A stretch of DNA of 64,000 bases from Lachancea kluyveri NRRL Y-12651 (lineage: Eukaryota > Ascomycota > Saccharomycetes > Saccharomycetales > Saccharomycetaceae), in the NCBI GenBank assembly GCA_000149225.2, contig CM000694.1, positions 992,001 through 1,056,000 of the forward strand, written 5' to 3'. Made by a program: the position numbers and the translations under genes. Under the pieces are notes generated by a model. The model was given only the letters and a program-made list of their open reading frames with translations, had not been told where the DNA came from and did no database searches. Of the stretch, positions 34,220 to 42,682 are shown in pieces. Each line of letters starts with the position of its first letter. The stretch's first letter is position 1.

Positions 34220-35109
34220 TAAACAGTGATTAAGAATTGCCAATGCTGGAAGCAGAACTCTTCAGGAGTCCTGTTGCATCTCATTTCTCCCTTTATAGTT
34301 TCCGATAGGCAATCACTGACTACGCATGAAGTTGTTCGCCGCTATCTGGGACTATGGAAAAGACATTGAAATAAGGCACATATTTAAGCGTTTCTTGGGT
34401 TTACAGAATTTAAAAGCCAGAGCGTTCGTAGTTCTCGTGCAATACTGCTCGGTATACTAATCTTATGAATACTGCCTCGAAACGCTTACGCTTGTGCTGA
34501 TATTGACAAAGTTCTGAATTAAGTGGCATAGTATTCCACATGCGCAGTTATCTGCTTAAAACTGCAAATATATATAACAGTTTCTGTTCAAACTTCGTTC
34601 ATCGCATATATCTTGAAGCTAGCCGCTCGAAGATTGTTCTTTAGGATTTAGGAATAATTCTGTGGGATACCATGGCGCACATCATAACGTGTGTTCTATT
34701 GGCCTTCAAGAATTTACCCAGGATGGCTTAAACGTAAGTAAGATATTTTTACACGTCTAACAACTGTTCATCATAGATTTAAAGGGTCAATCTTCTAATA
34801 CACAAGAGCCAAAATGATAATATAACAATATCTATACTACAGTGTATGCACTTGTGCCTAAAAAAAAGTTAGCAAGGGTAAGCCAGCTGAAGAATACAAT
34901 ATATGATTGCCCCATGTAGCTTGCTATCCAGTAAATAGTTTCCTAAAAATCTCAACATTGAACCGTAAGACATTTGCCGACATTCTGTGTATCAAAGGCT
35001 CTTATGAAATGCAAGAATTGTTTCCCAGAATATTGAATGGGTTGCAAAGAACAGATTTCATCCACTTTTCATCAGAACTTCTGGAAAGTAAATAATTCAG
35101 ATGAACACC
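34220..35109. promoter_or_regulatory. 890-base region upstream of AMD2, with a second plus-strand promoter-like element
   Basis: AMD2 reads leftward from here and CWC2 ends at the right edge, so one gene promoter is expected. On the plus strand TATATATAA at 34568-34576 lies about 100 bases before ATG at 34672. That ATG opens a 19-codon frame (34672-34731, product MAHIITCVLLAFKNLPRMA). The frame is too short to call as a gene. I recognise no tRNA or snoRNA here. Confidence 0.35.
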
Positions 35110-36144
35110 CTAATCATCATCTGAAGAAGAATAGTCTACCAGAGATCTTGTACTGGCAGGTACTGGGTATGAGGGTTTCGATATTTCTAGTTTTCTTTTC
35201 TTAAGTTTACCTAAAAGTGATAGAGACTTATCACTAAAAATCAGGGACTTGGGCTCCTGTGAGTGACCGAGATTCATAGCTTGGGGCATATCTCCTTCCT
35301 CTCTTTCTTGAGCTGTATCAACTTCCAAGCCTCTCTTGGCATCAGTTCCTTTTTTGTACCTGTTTAATAGTTCCACCATAACTTTAATAGATTGATTTTT
35401 TTGTTCTTCTGCTTCTCTCTTCTTAGCCTCAGGATTGGGATCATCATTGGCCCATTTTACTAAAACCCCGGTACCTTCTCTTTTTTGGTCCCATTCCTTA
35501 TCACTAGGTATCAAAAGTGTTTGATTGCTCATAGCCTCCTTGGCAAATTCAGCATTAACCGAGTGTTTGAACGTCACAAAGCCACAGTTCTTGCTTTCTA
35601 CAAATCTTACTCTGTCGATAGAGCCAAATTTTCCAAAAGTGAATCGTATCCTACTTTCAATTTGGCTTGGTTTTAGTTGTTTATTGTTCAGCCCACCCAT
35701 TATTCCACCTACGTATAAAGTCTTGTTCTTTTTCCTGAATGAGCCAACACCGCTCATATCGTCTCTATAATCAGCAAATTTCTCTCTCCCGAAGCAATCA
35801 AGTACATCTGATTTCAATGCTAGCTTAACTACATCTTCCTCATCTGGTACATGGTGTAAGTACTCGCACCTCTTACCTAAACAACACATACCTTTGCTAA
35901 AATAAAGGCAGAAATAAACATTTCCATTTTTGTCACCCTTTGTATATCCTGAATGTGGCTCAGGTTCTAGCTTGTATGGACTAACAAATCTAGAGTTACC
36001 ACTTTTCCCTTGAGACCATTTGTTGTACCAAACATTAAAGGTCAATCCAGTTTGAGGTGGTATGGATGATGGTAAGTCGGACTCCTTCACTTGTACCTTA
36101 GCAGGATGTGATCTCCAATTTTCACTTTGGATTGAGGAGGACAT
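35110..36144 (-). CDS. CWC2: Prp19-complex splicing factor Cwc2
   Basis: Binds U6 snRNA and intron RNA in the active spliceosome and links the Prp19 complex to it. The 344 residues match S. cerevisiae Cwc2 (339). A CX7CX5CX3H zinc finger (CLYFSKGMCCLGKRCEYLH) is at about residues 77-95, preceded by TFNVWYNKWSQGK. An RRM follows (KTLYVGGI near 145, CGFVTFK near 190). The C-terminal third is charged and likely disordered, ending in YSSSDDD. In S. cerevisiae CWC2 is YDL209C; here it sits directly next to AMD2 (YDR242W), one of the joins that shows interleaved order. Confidence 0.95.
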   Translation of the reverse strand: MSSSIQSENWRSHPAKVQVKESDLPSSIPPQTGLTFNVWYNKWSQGKSGNSRFVSPYKLEPEPHSGYTKGDKNGNVYFCLYFSKGMCCLGKRCEYLHHVPDEEDVVKLALKSDVLDCFGREKFADYRDDMSGVGSFRKKNKTLYVGGIMGGLNNKQLKPSQIESRIRFTFGKFGSIDRVRFVESKNCGFVTFKHSVNAEFAKEAMSNQTLLIPSDKEWDQKREGTGVLVKWANDDPNPEAKKREAEEQKNQSIKVMVELLNRYKKGTDAKRGLEVDTAQEREEGDMPQAMNLGHSQEPKSLIFSDKSLSLLGKLKKRKLEISKPSYPVPASTRSLVDYSSSDDD

Positions 36145-36260
36145 TGAATACTTTCCTGTTTGCTTTGTACTTATTGAAGTAACAGTTCTTCATCTAAAAA
36201 CGCAGGTAGAAATGAGATGAGATGAGATTCCCAAAAGTTTCATAAAAAATTAAAAAAATT

Positions 36261-36360
36261 TCTCCCGGGGGCGATTCGAACGCCCGATCTCAAGATTACT
36301 TGATTGTACCGAAGTACCAAATTACAGTCTTGCGCCTTAAACCAACTTGGCTACCGAGAG
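36261..36360 (-). tRNA. tRNA-Tyr (GUA) with intron
   Basis: The complement reads CTCTCGGTAGCCAAGTTGGT at its 5' end and closes with CCCCCGGGAGA, so the acceptor stem pairs. The D arm holds the A box, and GTTCGAATC in the T arm is the B box. The anticodon loop is GACTGTAA, anticodon GTA for tyrosine. A 25-base intron follows one base after the anticodon, leaving a 75-base mature tRNA. The mature sequence is almost identical to S. cerevisiae tRNA-Tyr, whose intron is 14 bases. The intron can fold a small hairpin (GTAC-TTCG-GTAC). Transcription runs leftward, and the LTR at 36508 lies 148 bases upstream. Confidence 0.96.
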
Positions 36361-36507
36361 TAACTATTAATGGTTGCGATAAACTAGGTGATTTATATAC
36401 CATATTAGTACAAGGAGTCTATAGAGCACTGTAATATGGAAAGCACAAGTTGTTCAAGGGTAGTAGTACATCAGTGACCTGATAATACAACCAACGAGCG
36501 GTCCTTG

Positions 36508-36839
36508 TGTTGGAACGAAATACAACTATCGACCATCGACTAGTATTCGTGTTACTAGTATATTATCATACACGGTGTTATAAGGTGACATAAAGAATGA
36601 GAAACAGTCATCTAAGTTAGTGGAAGCTGAAACGCAAGGAGTGATAATGTAATAGGATAATGAACAGAAACATATAAAAGGAAAGAGGATATATGGATAA
36701 TTGTATATAGAGTTATCGACTCCCTTTTCTGGATTCCTAGAAAGGCGAGGAGAACTTCTAGTATAACCATATACCAATTATTATAGCCTTAACCAAAAAT
36801 GGAATCCCAACAGTTATCTCAATATTCACATATTTCTCA
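36508..36839 (+). mobile_element. solo LTR, Ty1/copia (Ty1/Ty2 delta type)
   Basis: A 332-base LTR starting TGTTGGAA and ending TTTCTCA. It has the internal TAGTATATTATCATA block and, near its 3' end, the ATGGAATCCCAACA segment where the Gag reading frame begins in Ty1 and Ty2. No internal region follows, so this is a solo LTR left by recombination between element ends. It is about 94-95% identical by my count to the copy at 50632. Flanking 5-base target duplications do not match here. Its place 148 bases upstream of tRNA-Tyr fits the known Ty1 preference for the upstream side of Pol III genes. It looks fairly young. Confidence 0.9.
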
Positions 36840-37087
36840 AGAACAAAGTTGATGCTTCCTTTTAATTTCGATTCGATTCGCCCAGTTGTGTCAGTCGATA
36901 GCGGAGCAATGTTGAGGTTGTATACCGATCACGTGATTATCAGTGTATAGCATCGTTTCTTTTTTTTCTCATTTTTTTTTTTTTTTTCAACCTTTGGCGA
37001 CCTTTGAAAAATTTTCAATTTGAGAAGAGCATCACTGGTCGAAACATTTGGAGCAGCTCTTCAATATCCAATAAAATCCAACTCACC
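36840..37087 (+). promoter_or_regulatory. NHP2 promoter region with TCACGTGA
   Basis: The palindrome TCACGTGA is at 36929-36936, about 150 bases before the NHP2 ATG, followed by long T tracts (about 36959-36987), a common nucleosome-excluding feature of ribosome-related promoters. The bHLH site is bound by Cbf1-type factors in yeasts; binding here is inferred. Confidence 0.5.
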
Positions 37088-37537
37088 ATGGCTAAGGATA
37101 AAACAACTTCTTCCGAAGATAACTATGAAGCTAGATTACCAGCTGTTCTATCATTCGCTCAACCATTAGCCTCCAAGAAATTGAACAAAAAGGTCTTGAA
37201 GACTGTCAAGAAAGCTTCCAAAGCTAAAAATGTAAAGAGAGGTGTCAAGGAAGTTGTCAAGGCTCTAAGAAAGGGTGAGAAAGGTTTGGTAGTCATTGCT
37301 GGTGATATTTTCCCAGCAGATGTTATCTCTCACTTGCCAGTTCTTTGTGAGGATCAATCCGTCCCATACATCTTTGTCCCATCCAAGCAAGATTTAGGTT
37401 CAGCCGGTGCTACTAAGAGACCAACCTCAGTTGTTTTCATTGTTCCAGGTAGTAACAAGAAGAAAGAAGGTAAGGCCAAGGAAGAGGAATACAGAGAAGC
37501 TTTTGACGAAGTCGTTAAGGAAGTCAAGTCTTTGTAA
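37088..37537 (+). CDS. NHP2: H/ACA snoRNP core protein Nhp2
   Basis: RNA-binding subunit of H/ACA snoRNPs, which guide pseudouridylation of rRNA in the nucleolus. The product has 149 residues (S. cerevisiae 156). It belongs to the L7Ae/L30e family and the block KKLNKKVLKTVKKASKAKNV, followed by RGVKEVVKALRKGEKGLVVI, is nearly invariant. GATKRPTSVVFIVPGSNKKK covers the C-terminal RNA-contact region. I start at the ATG at 37088 (MAKDKTTS, preceded by CACC); the frame is open 28 codons further but that extension is not conserved. Codon choice is strongly biased, suggesting high expression. Confidence 0.97.
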   Translation: MAKDKTTSSEDNYEARLPAVLSFAQPLASKKLNKKVLKTVKKASKAKNVKRGVKEVVKALRKGEKGLVVIAGDIFPADVISHLPVLCEDQSVPYIFVPSKQDLGSAGATKRPTSVVFIVPGSNKKKEGKAKEEEYREAFDEVVKEVKSL

Positions 37538-37935
37538 CTTGTGAGAAGGAAGAAAAAAGATAAAACCAAAAGGCAACCAATTTTCATTTCACTTAAGGGA
37601 CCGCGGAATCACATTCATATCTAATAATGTTATACATTAGATAACTGTCTGTCCGACGAGCGAAAGAGTGTGTCCTCCACGCTTTCCATTAAACTTTGTA
37701 AAATATTAAAGTTCAATAACTACTCAACGTACATAAATGCTAATAATACACTAAATAACGTATTAAAAAGTCTGTTTCGCTTGCGAACGATACAATTTAT
37801 AAAATATCCACCCCGGCCAGCAAGGTCATATAATACGGTAATCGAAAATCTTTATGAACATGCATGTTTTCTTTGGAGGTGTCTTTACAGGTATTACTTT
37901 TCAAATAGGGTCAGCACAGTTATTACAACAAGTCT
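37538..37935. other. NHP2-SNU56 intergenic region
   Basis: About 400 AT-rich bases between two genes in the same direction. Part of it stays open in another frame (from 37670), but the codon use looks non-coding. Presumably the NHP2 terminator and SNU56 promoter. Confidence 0.4.
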
Positions 37936-39369
37936 ATGTATTCCAGAAAAAGACCACGGTCTCAAAATGCCTCTGCCTCTACCAAAAAAACTAAGCATTA
38001 TAAGGGAGTAGTCGATAGCAACCTGTCTTACTCCCAAGGTATCCGAAGATCTTTACAAAGGCTGAAAATAAAAAATACTGACATTGAAGCAACCATTAAA
38101 CACAGTCATCTATTCATCGAATTAACTAGAGATCAATTCGAAATATGTCAAAAATACATGGGCCAATTATTTGAAGTTATTAGTGATAAAAAACTAAAAT
38201 TAAACCAGAGCGAAGAGTTTTCAATATTTTACCTGCGGCTCATTAATTTCAACCCGTTAGATTATTGTCTCCTATTAAGTTTCGTGTTTGAAAATTTGGC
38301 CAAAATGTGGATCTATTCGAAAGATGGGGAAGACCCCTGGAGTATTTCAAAAGATGTTCCAATACGTGGGAGCTTTTACGTTTATAAAAATTGTGAATTT
38401 GTAGCGACAGAAGATACAAAAAGGAAACAGCAAAGAAAAAGATTGTCTCGATTTGAAATAACTCAATCCAAATTTAACATATTGAATGGCTTTCAAGAAA
38501 TATTTGTGAAAAATGATGATCCAACTATTTTTATCGATGAATTAGCTGGCAGTTTGAACAGTCTTCATTTTCGTGGCATTCCTCAACAAATCGAAGCAAT
38601 GTTTTTTAATTCCTTGAAGGATAAAAACTGCGCTTTAAAAATTAACATTTGTGAATTTCCACTTATTACCAAGGGTCTGATTAGCTCAGAAGACGATCTG
38701 AAGTTTAATTACCCGATAATAGAGAAAAGTAAAAAAGAACTGGACACTTATGCCAAGAAGTTACTCGAATATAACGAACAAAAGAAATCTGGACAGCCAG
38801 AATTAAAGACGAAAGTTCACCAACAGAGCGAAACAACCCAAAAACAAAAAGCTCAATCAAAACAAGCACACAGTTATAGTCAACAACGCTCTCAGAAAAC
38901 TAATAGTGGTGAGCTCAGATACAACGGAAATAGGACCCAACAAGATGAAAGATATTCTTCAAGCAACACACATTATAATGATAAGAAACCGAGCTTTATG
39001 ACGCAAGGGCAGATTAAGGAGTATTGTTTTGCGACTATAAGGGCATCAATGGATACGGTTAACAGCAAATCTCCATATCAAATCCTGAAAACCTATGTCA
39101 AGTGTCCACGTCAATACTACATCGATCTAGTGTATCAGAATTTAAATGAATTGAGATCAAGGACAAACTGTAACATCGTGGTTCTAAATCTTAATAATTT
39201 GCATGAGGCCAGTGCATGGTTTGATTCTTTGAATGTAGCCCCCTATACAAAGCTGTCTAACGTTCCGCACCCAAGTACTGTTAGAGTGGTTAGTATCGGC
39301 GGTGTTGGTGAACATAACCTAAAGGCTTTACAGCTAGTGTGGAAGTTAATGGAGCAGGGCTGCCTCTAG
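37936..39369 (+). CDS. SNU56: U1 snRNP protein Snu56
   Basis: Yeast-specific component of the U1 snRNP that contacts pre-mRNA near the 5' splice site. The product has 477 residues (S. cerevisiae 492). The C-terminal 120 residues are well conserved: PSFMTQGQIKEYC, ATIRASMDTV, YQILKTYVKCPRQYYID, NELRSRTNCNIVVLNLNNLH and HPSTVRVVSIGGVGEHN. The N-terminal half is more diverged (LINFNPLDYCLLLSFVFENL, IRGSFYVYKN). A glutamine-, lysine- and serine-rich linker lies at about 285-350. The start is the first ATG in frame. In S. cerevisiae it is YDR240C, here joined directly to NHP2 (YDL208W). Confidence 0.93.
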   Translation: MYSRKRPRSQNASASTKKTKHYKGVVDSNLSYSQGIRRSLQRLKIKNTDIEATIKHSHLFIELTRDQFEICQKYMGQLFEVISDKKLKLNQSEEFSIFYLRLINFNPLDYCLLLSFVFENLAKMWIYSKDGEDPWSISKDVPIRGSFYVYKNCEFVATEDTKRKQQRKRLSRFEITQSKFNILNGFQEIFVKNDDPTIFIDELAGSLNSLHFRGIPQQIEAMFFNSLKDKNCALKINICEFPLITKGLISSEDDLKFNYPIIEKSKKELDTYAKKLLEYNEQKKSGQPELKTKVHQQSETTQKQKAQSKQAHSYSQQRSQKTNSGELRYNGNRTQQDERYSSSNTHYNDKKPSFMTQGQIKEYCFATIRASMDTVNSKSPYQILKTYVKCPRQYYIDLVYQNLNELRSRTNCNIVVLNLNNLHEASAWFDSLNVAPYTKLSNVPHPSTVRVVSIGGVGEHNLKALQLVWKLMEQGCL

Positions 39370-39874
39370 TGGTTAGTCTTTGCCAGCATGAAGATTTTTG
39401 GGGCGTTGAGAATTTCAAAATGTTATCCTCAACATTTCCTATCTCATAGTTAAGTATTTAGCTGCTGATTTATATGTCTAACGTGCTCAAGTTGCCAAGT
39501 GTTCTCAAAGAAGTTGGTACTTATTTAGATGTCTTCTGGGTTTTCCAACGTGCAAGTATTGATACAAGGCAATAAACATTTCGCAAGATTTTAAGATATT
39601 GTTGCTTCTAATATCTTTTGCTTATATACTGACAGTATAAATTCTCCAGTAATAACCTTTTGAAGTTTTTACAAATTTTAGCATCAACGATTCTTCTATT
39701 GATAGGAATTCCTGAGGATGGGTCATCGCCATCTGCGGATCACGTTTATGTGCGTTCCTACGGAAATCGCTGATTTTTCGGATAGCCTCATTCTTTTATC
39801 AACTAAGTTATCCTGAAACAACTAGTAATACTCAACTGAGCTTAAGGAACCGGTAGACAAAGGGTGCCTTGAAC
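39370..39874. other. SNU56 to YDR239C-like intergenic region
   Basis: About 500 AT-rich bases between two genes in the same direction. I see no TATA box I would defend, no RNA gene and no conserved open frame. Confidence 0.4.
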
Positions 39875-42241
39875 ATGTCCGAAAACAGGGCAAAGAGAAG
39901 ATCTTTTTTTTTTTTTAATAGCGACAATACCAGCGCCAACAATCAGGTGAATAAAAGTGCAGCAGTATCTACCGGCCAAGCCAAGGCAAACCAGGGTAAA
40001 TTATCAGACAAAACTGCTTTTAAGAACACAAATCCATTCATTAAAAAGATCGACGGCGAGAAGAAAACAACAACAAGTAGTCCAGATGAACTGATCCAAA
40101 CTTTTGGCCTTCCAAGAGAAAAAGGCTCAATGGCGATTAGTAGTATGCTCTTGGACGATGTTGAGCCAAAAAAGTCTACCAATGATATCGGATTTAATAG
40201 CAACAATCCATTTAATGTTCCTGAAAAAGACTCGTGCGCAAATACACATGACAGATTACCTAGAAGTAGTAATACCGCATCTATAAGAAGAAGACCCCCC
40301 CCACCAGTAGTGGATTTGAAGAAGTTGCAGCCTCAGACAAAAGCCCAGCAATTACATAATACACCGGTTCCATCTAGCAATGTTTCAGAAATTTTGGAAG
40401 CAGCAAATCCTTCCCTTCCAGTTTCCAAACATACTAAAACTGGTCACCAACGTCAAAAATCGGACGTCGATCGATTGGTAGATGACCTGGACAACCTGAT
40501 AAATGAAAGGAATGAAACGATGGAGCCTTATCATCCCTATCAGCCCATTCAAAGGCCAACTGACATGGAATCTTTAGAGAGACTGATCGACCGCATGGAA
40601 GGTATACGTACGGATATGACAATTGTGGATAACGATCTAGAAAGTCCGATAGCCAACGTGAGTCCTTTAAGCATGGATAAAACATATGAATCCAGAGAAG
40701 AAACTTTGCTTGAAGAAGTACAGCTTTTAGGAAAAGAGCGCACGCTTTCTACTGAATCTTTGAAAAAGTTTAAACTTAAAAACATTTCCTGTAGTGAGCA
40801 CAACATTCAAGAGAGGCAGGCATCCGTATTTGAGGAAACATCAGCACTTCAGTTGCAGGGAGAAAATCATAGCGAGTATGGATGCAATGCATCTGGAGAT
40901 ACAGAGAGTAATGAAAGCGGTGATAATGAGGACCAATTCTCGTTTGCTCCATCAGATGACGATTCCGTCCAAAACTTGCAGCAAATATCTTTCAATAAAA
41001 CGTCTGGTGCGGTTCCCGTAATATCTGGATTAGAGCACACCACTTTGGAATATCCGATGAAGATGCATCAGAGTTTCACAAGTGACCAAGAAAATGAAGC
41101 AAAACCAAGACAATTCAGAGTTGTTAACGAAGATAAGGCAAACTTTTATCTACACGATGGCGATACGACTACGGAAGATGACGGCAGCTCATATCGCGCC
41201 AATGACGATCATAACGCCGCACAATGCTCTTCCAGCGTAACAGATTCCTCCGAGAGCGAAAAACACTTCACTCCTTATGTTTCATCTGATGGAGATCGAA
41301 TAAGCTCTTCCCATACTACAGCTGAGATACAATCCTTACCCACTGTCGAAGAAGATTATGCACTACAACCAGAAGCAAGTACTACTTCTATGCCCCAGAG
41401 TATCAAGGGTTCGGTATCCAGCAAAAGCCATCTTGATAAAAGTTTTAGATTGGTGTCCAGCTACGTTGAAGAACTACGCTTGAAGTATTTTCCTACATCA
41501 AACTCTTTACAACCACCACCAAACCTCCCTATTGCATTAAAAACCAAGAATAATTTAGAAAGGCCACAAAACATTAAAGTTAGAATTAGGACGAGTTCTA
41601 AACAAATTGGTATCAAACACGGTAAAGCAAAGCAAAAACTTCTATCTCTAGAAACCACTAACGAAGAGGATGAAGAAAGCGTTGATACTATACTTGGAAA
41701 AGCTGTGACTAATACCAAAGCAGATCATACAAAGGAGTTCCAGGAGCTGTTTGTAAAAGAGAATGATAAAGGAAATAATAGTCCAAACTCTGAGGATCAA
41801 TCCATACTCGAAGACATTCCAGGCGATGAAGCTTATGATAGTGATGATCTGATGGCGCCACTAAGAGAACGTGGGGATGACTTTACCGGGAGAAAATTAA
41901 ACGAAAGCGAAACTATTAGAAGTAGTGGAAAAAGACCTGGGAGAAGCGATACTGTAACAAGCTATTTCACGAGGAACGCAAGTCGATTAAGAAGTGGCAC
42001 GTTGGATGGGGACTACGACTATACTTCACAACTCAGAACGGCTTTGGACTCAAAAGAACCCTCTAATGAGGGTTTAAAGAACACTCCTCAAAAAACATAC
42101 AAGAAAACTACCGTTTCTAATACAGAATCTTGTGATAACGCGAATGATGGTGATGCGGATGATGCAAGTGATTACGGGTTTTACCACTCACCTTATAGCG
42201 GCGCTCTACGGGTTGCCAATCCAGACTCGGAGAGCGACTAG
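39875..42241 (+). CDS. YDR239C ortholog, disordered protein of unknown function
   Basis: A 788-residue protein at the place of S. cerevisiae YDR239C (764), between SNU56 and SEC26. The function is not established; the S. cerevisiae protein has been seen associated with ribosomes. The N-terminus, SENRAKRRSFFFFNS, is basic and phenylalanine-rich, followed by a polyproline segment (RRRPPPPVVDLKKLQP) near residue 145. A helical stretch lies near 230 (ESLERLIDRMEGIRTDMTIV). Most of the rest is acidic, serine- and threonine-rich and probably unstructured, with few hydrophobic blocks, notably SSYVEELRLKYFPTS near 530. It ends DSESD. I start at the ATG at 39875; the codon two upstream is only a TTG. 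Confidence 0.8.
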   Translation: MSENRAKRRSFFFFNSDNTSANNQVNKSAAVSTGQAKANQGKLSDKTAFKNTNPFIKKIDGEKKTTTSSPDELIQTFGLPREKGSMAISSMLLDDVEPKKSTNDIGFNSNNPFNVPEKDSCANTHDRLPRSSNTASIRRRPPPPVVDLKKLQPQTKAQQLHNTPVPSSNVSEILEAANPSLPVSKHTKTGHQRQKSDVDRLVDDLDNLINERNETMEPYHPYQPIQRPTDMESLERLIDRMEGIRTDMTIVDNDLESPIANVSPLSMDKTYESREETLLEEVQLLGKERTLSTESLKKFKLKNISCSEHNIQERQASVFEETSALQLQGENHSEYGCNASGDTESNESGDNEDQFSFAPSDDDSVQNLQQISFNKTSGAVPVISGLEHTTLEYPMKMHQSFTSDQENEAKPRQFRVVNEDKANFYLHDGDTTTEDDGSSYRANDDHNAAQCSSSVTDSSESEKHFTPYVSSDGDRISSSHTTAEIQSLPTVEEDYALQPEASTTSMPQSIKGSVSSKSHLDKSFRLVSSYVEELRLKYFPTSNSLQPPPNLPIALKTKNNLERPQNIKVRIRTSSKQIGIKHGKAKQKLLSLETTNEEDEESVDTILGKAVTNTKADHTKEFQELFVKENDKGNNSPNSEDQSILEDIPGDEAYDSDDLMAPLRERGDDFTGRKLNESETIRSSGKRPGRSDTVTSYFTRNASRLRSGTLDGDYDYTSQLRTALDSKEPSNEGLKNTPQKTYKKTTVSNTESCDNANDGDADDASDYGFYHSPYSGALRVANPDSESD

Positions 42242-42682
42242 CTTCTTTAATTGCGAATACACACACAAACACAAACCCACACAGACACATATATATTCAT
42301 ATATATGTAGATAAACGTAACGACGGACTCTTGCTTGCTTGAAACCCAAGTGTAATATCTCATCTATTTTTATTTCTTTGTACCGCTGAATGTGTTACCA
42401 CATGCAAGTATTTTAGATGAACAAAAATTTAAAGCTACCATATCAATCCATCATGTACTCAAATAAAATTACAATTTTGCGCGCATTCTACATATTCTAC
42501 GGCTTCTGTCAGTTCTATTAATCTGATTTTTCTCTTAACAATTTCATTACCCGGCCTAAAATACCCGCCTGGTTTTCTCACCAACAAATTTTTCGAACAA
42601 GGTGGCAAAGGATTAGGATAAACATAGGATCAACATACTTGAAGATTACTGCTAAGTTGCCAATTGAGTGTAAACAAAGGCA
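42242..42682 (+). promoter_or_regulatory. SEC26 upstream region with CA-rich repeat
   Basis: About 440 bases. A CA-rich low-complexity run (about 42259-42288) is followed by TATATATTCATATATATG. The remainder is AT-rich. No specific factor site identified. Confidence 0.4.

Noticed and set aside
36526-36777. Antisense frame inside the LTR, repeated at 50650-50901
   Set aside because: It exists twice only because the LTR does. It is the reverse strand of a known LTR sequence, not a gene family.
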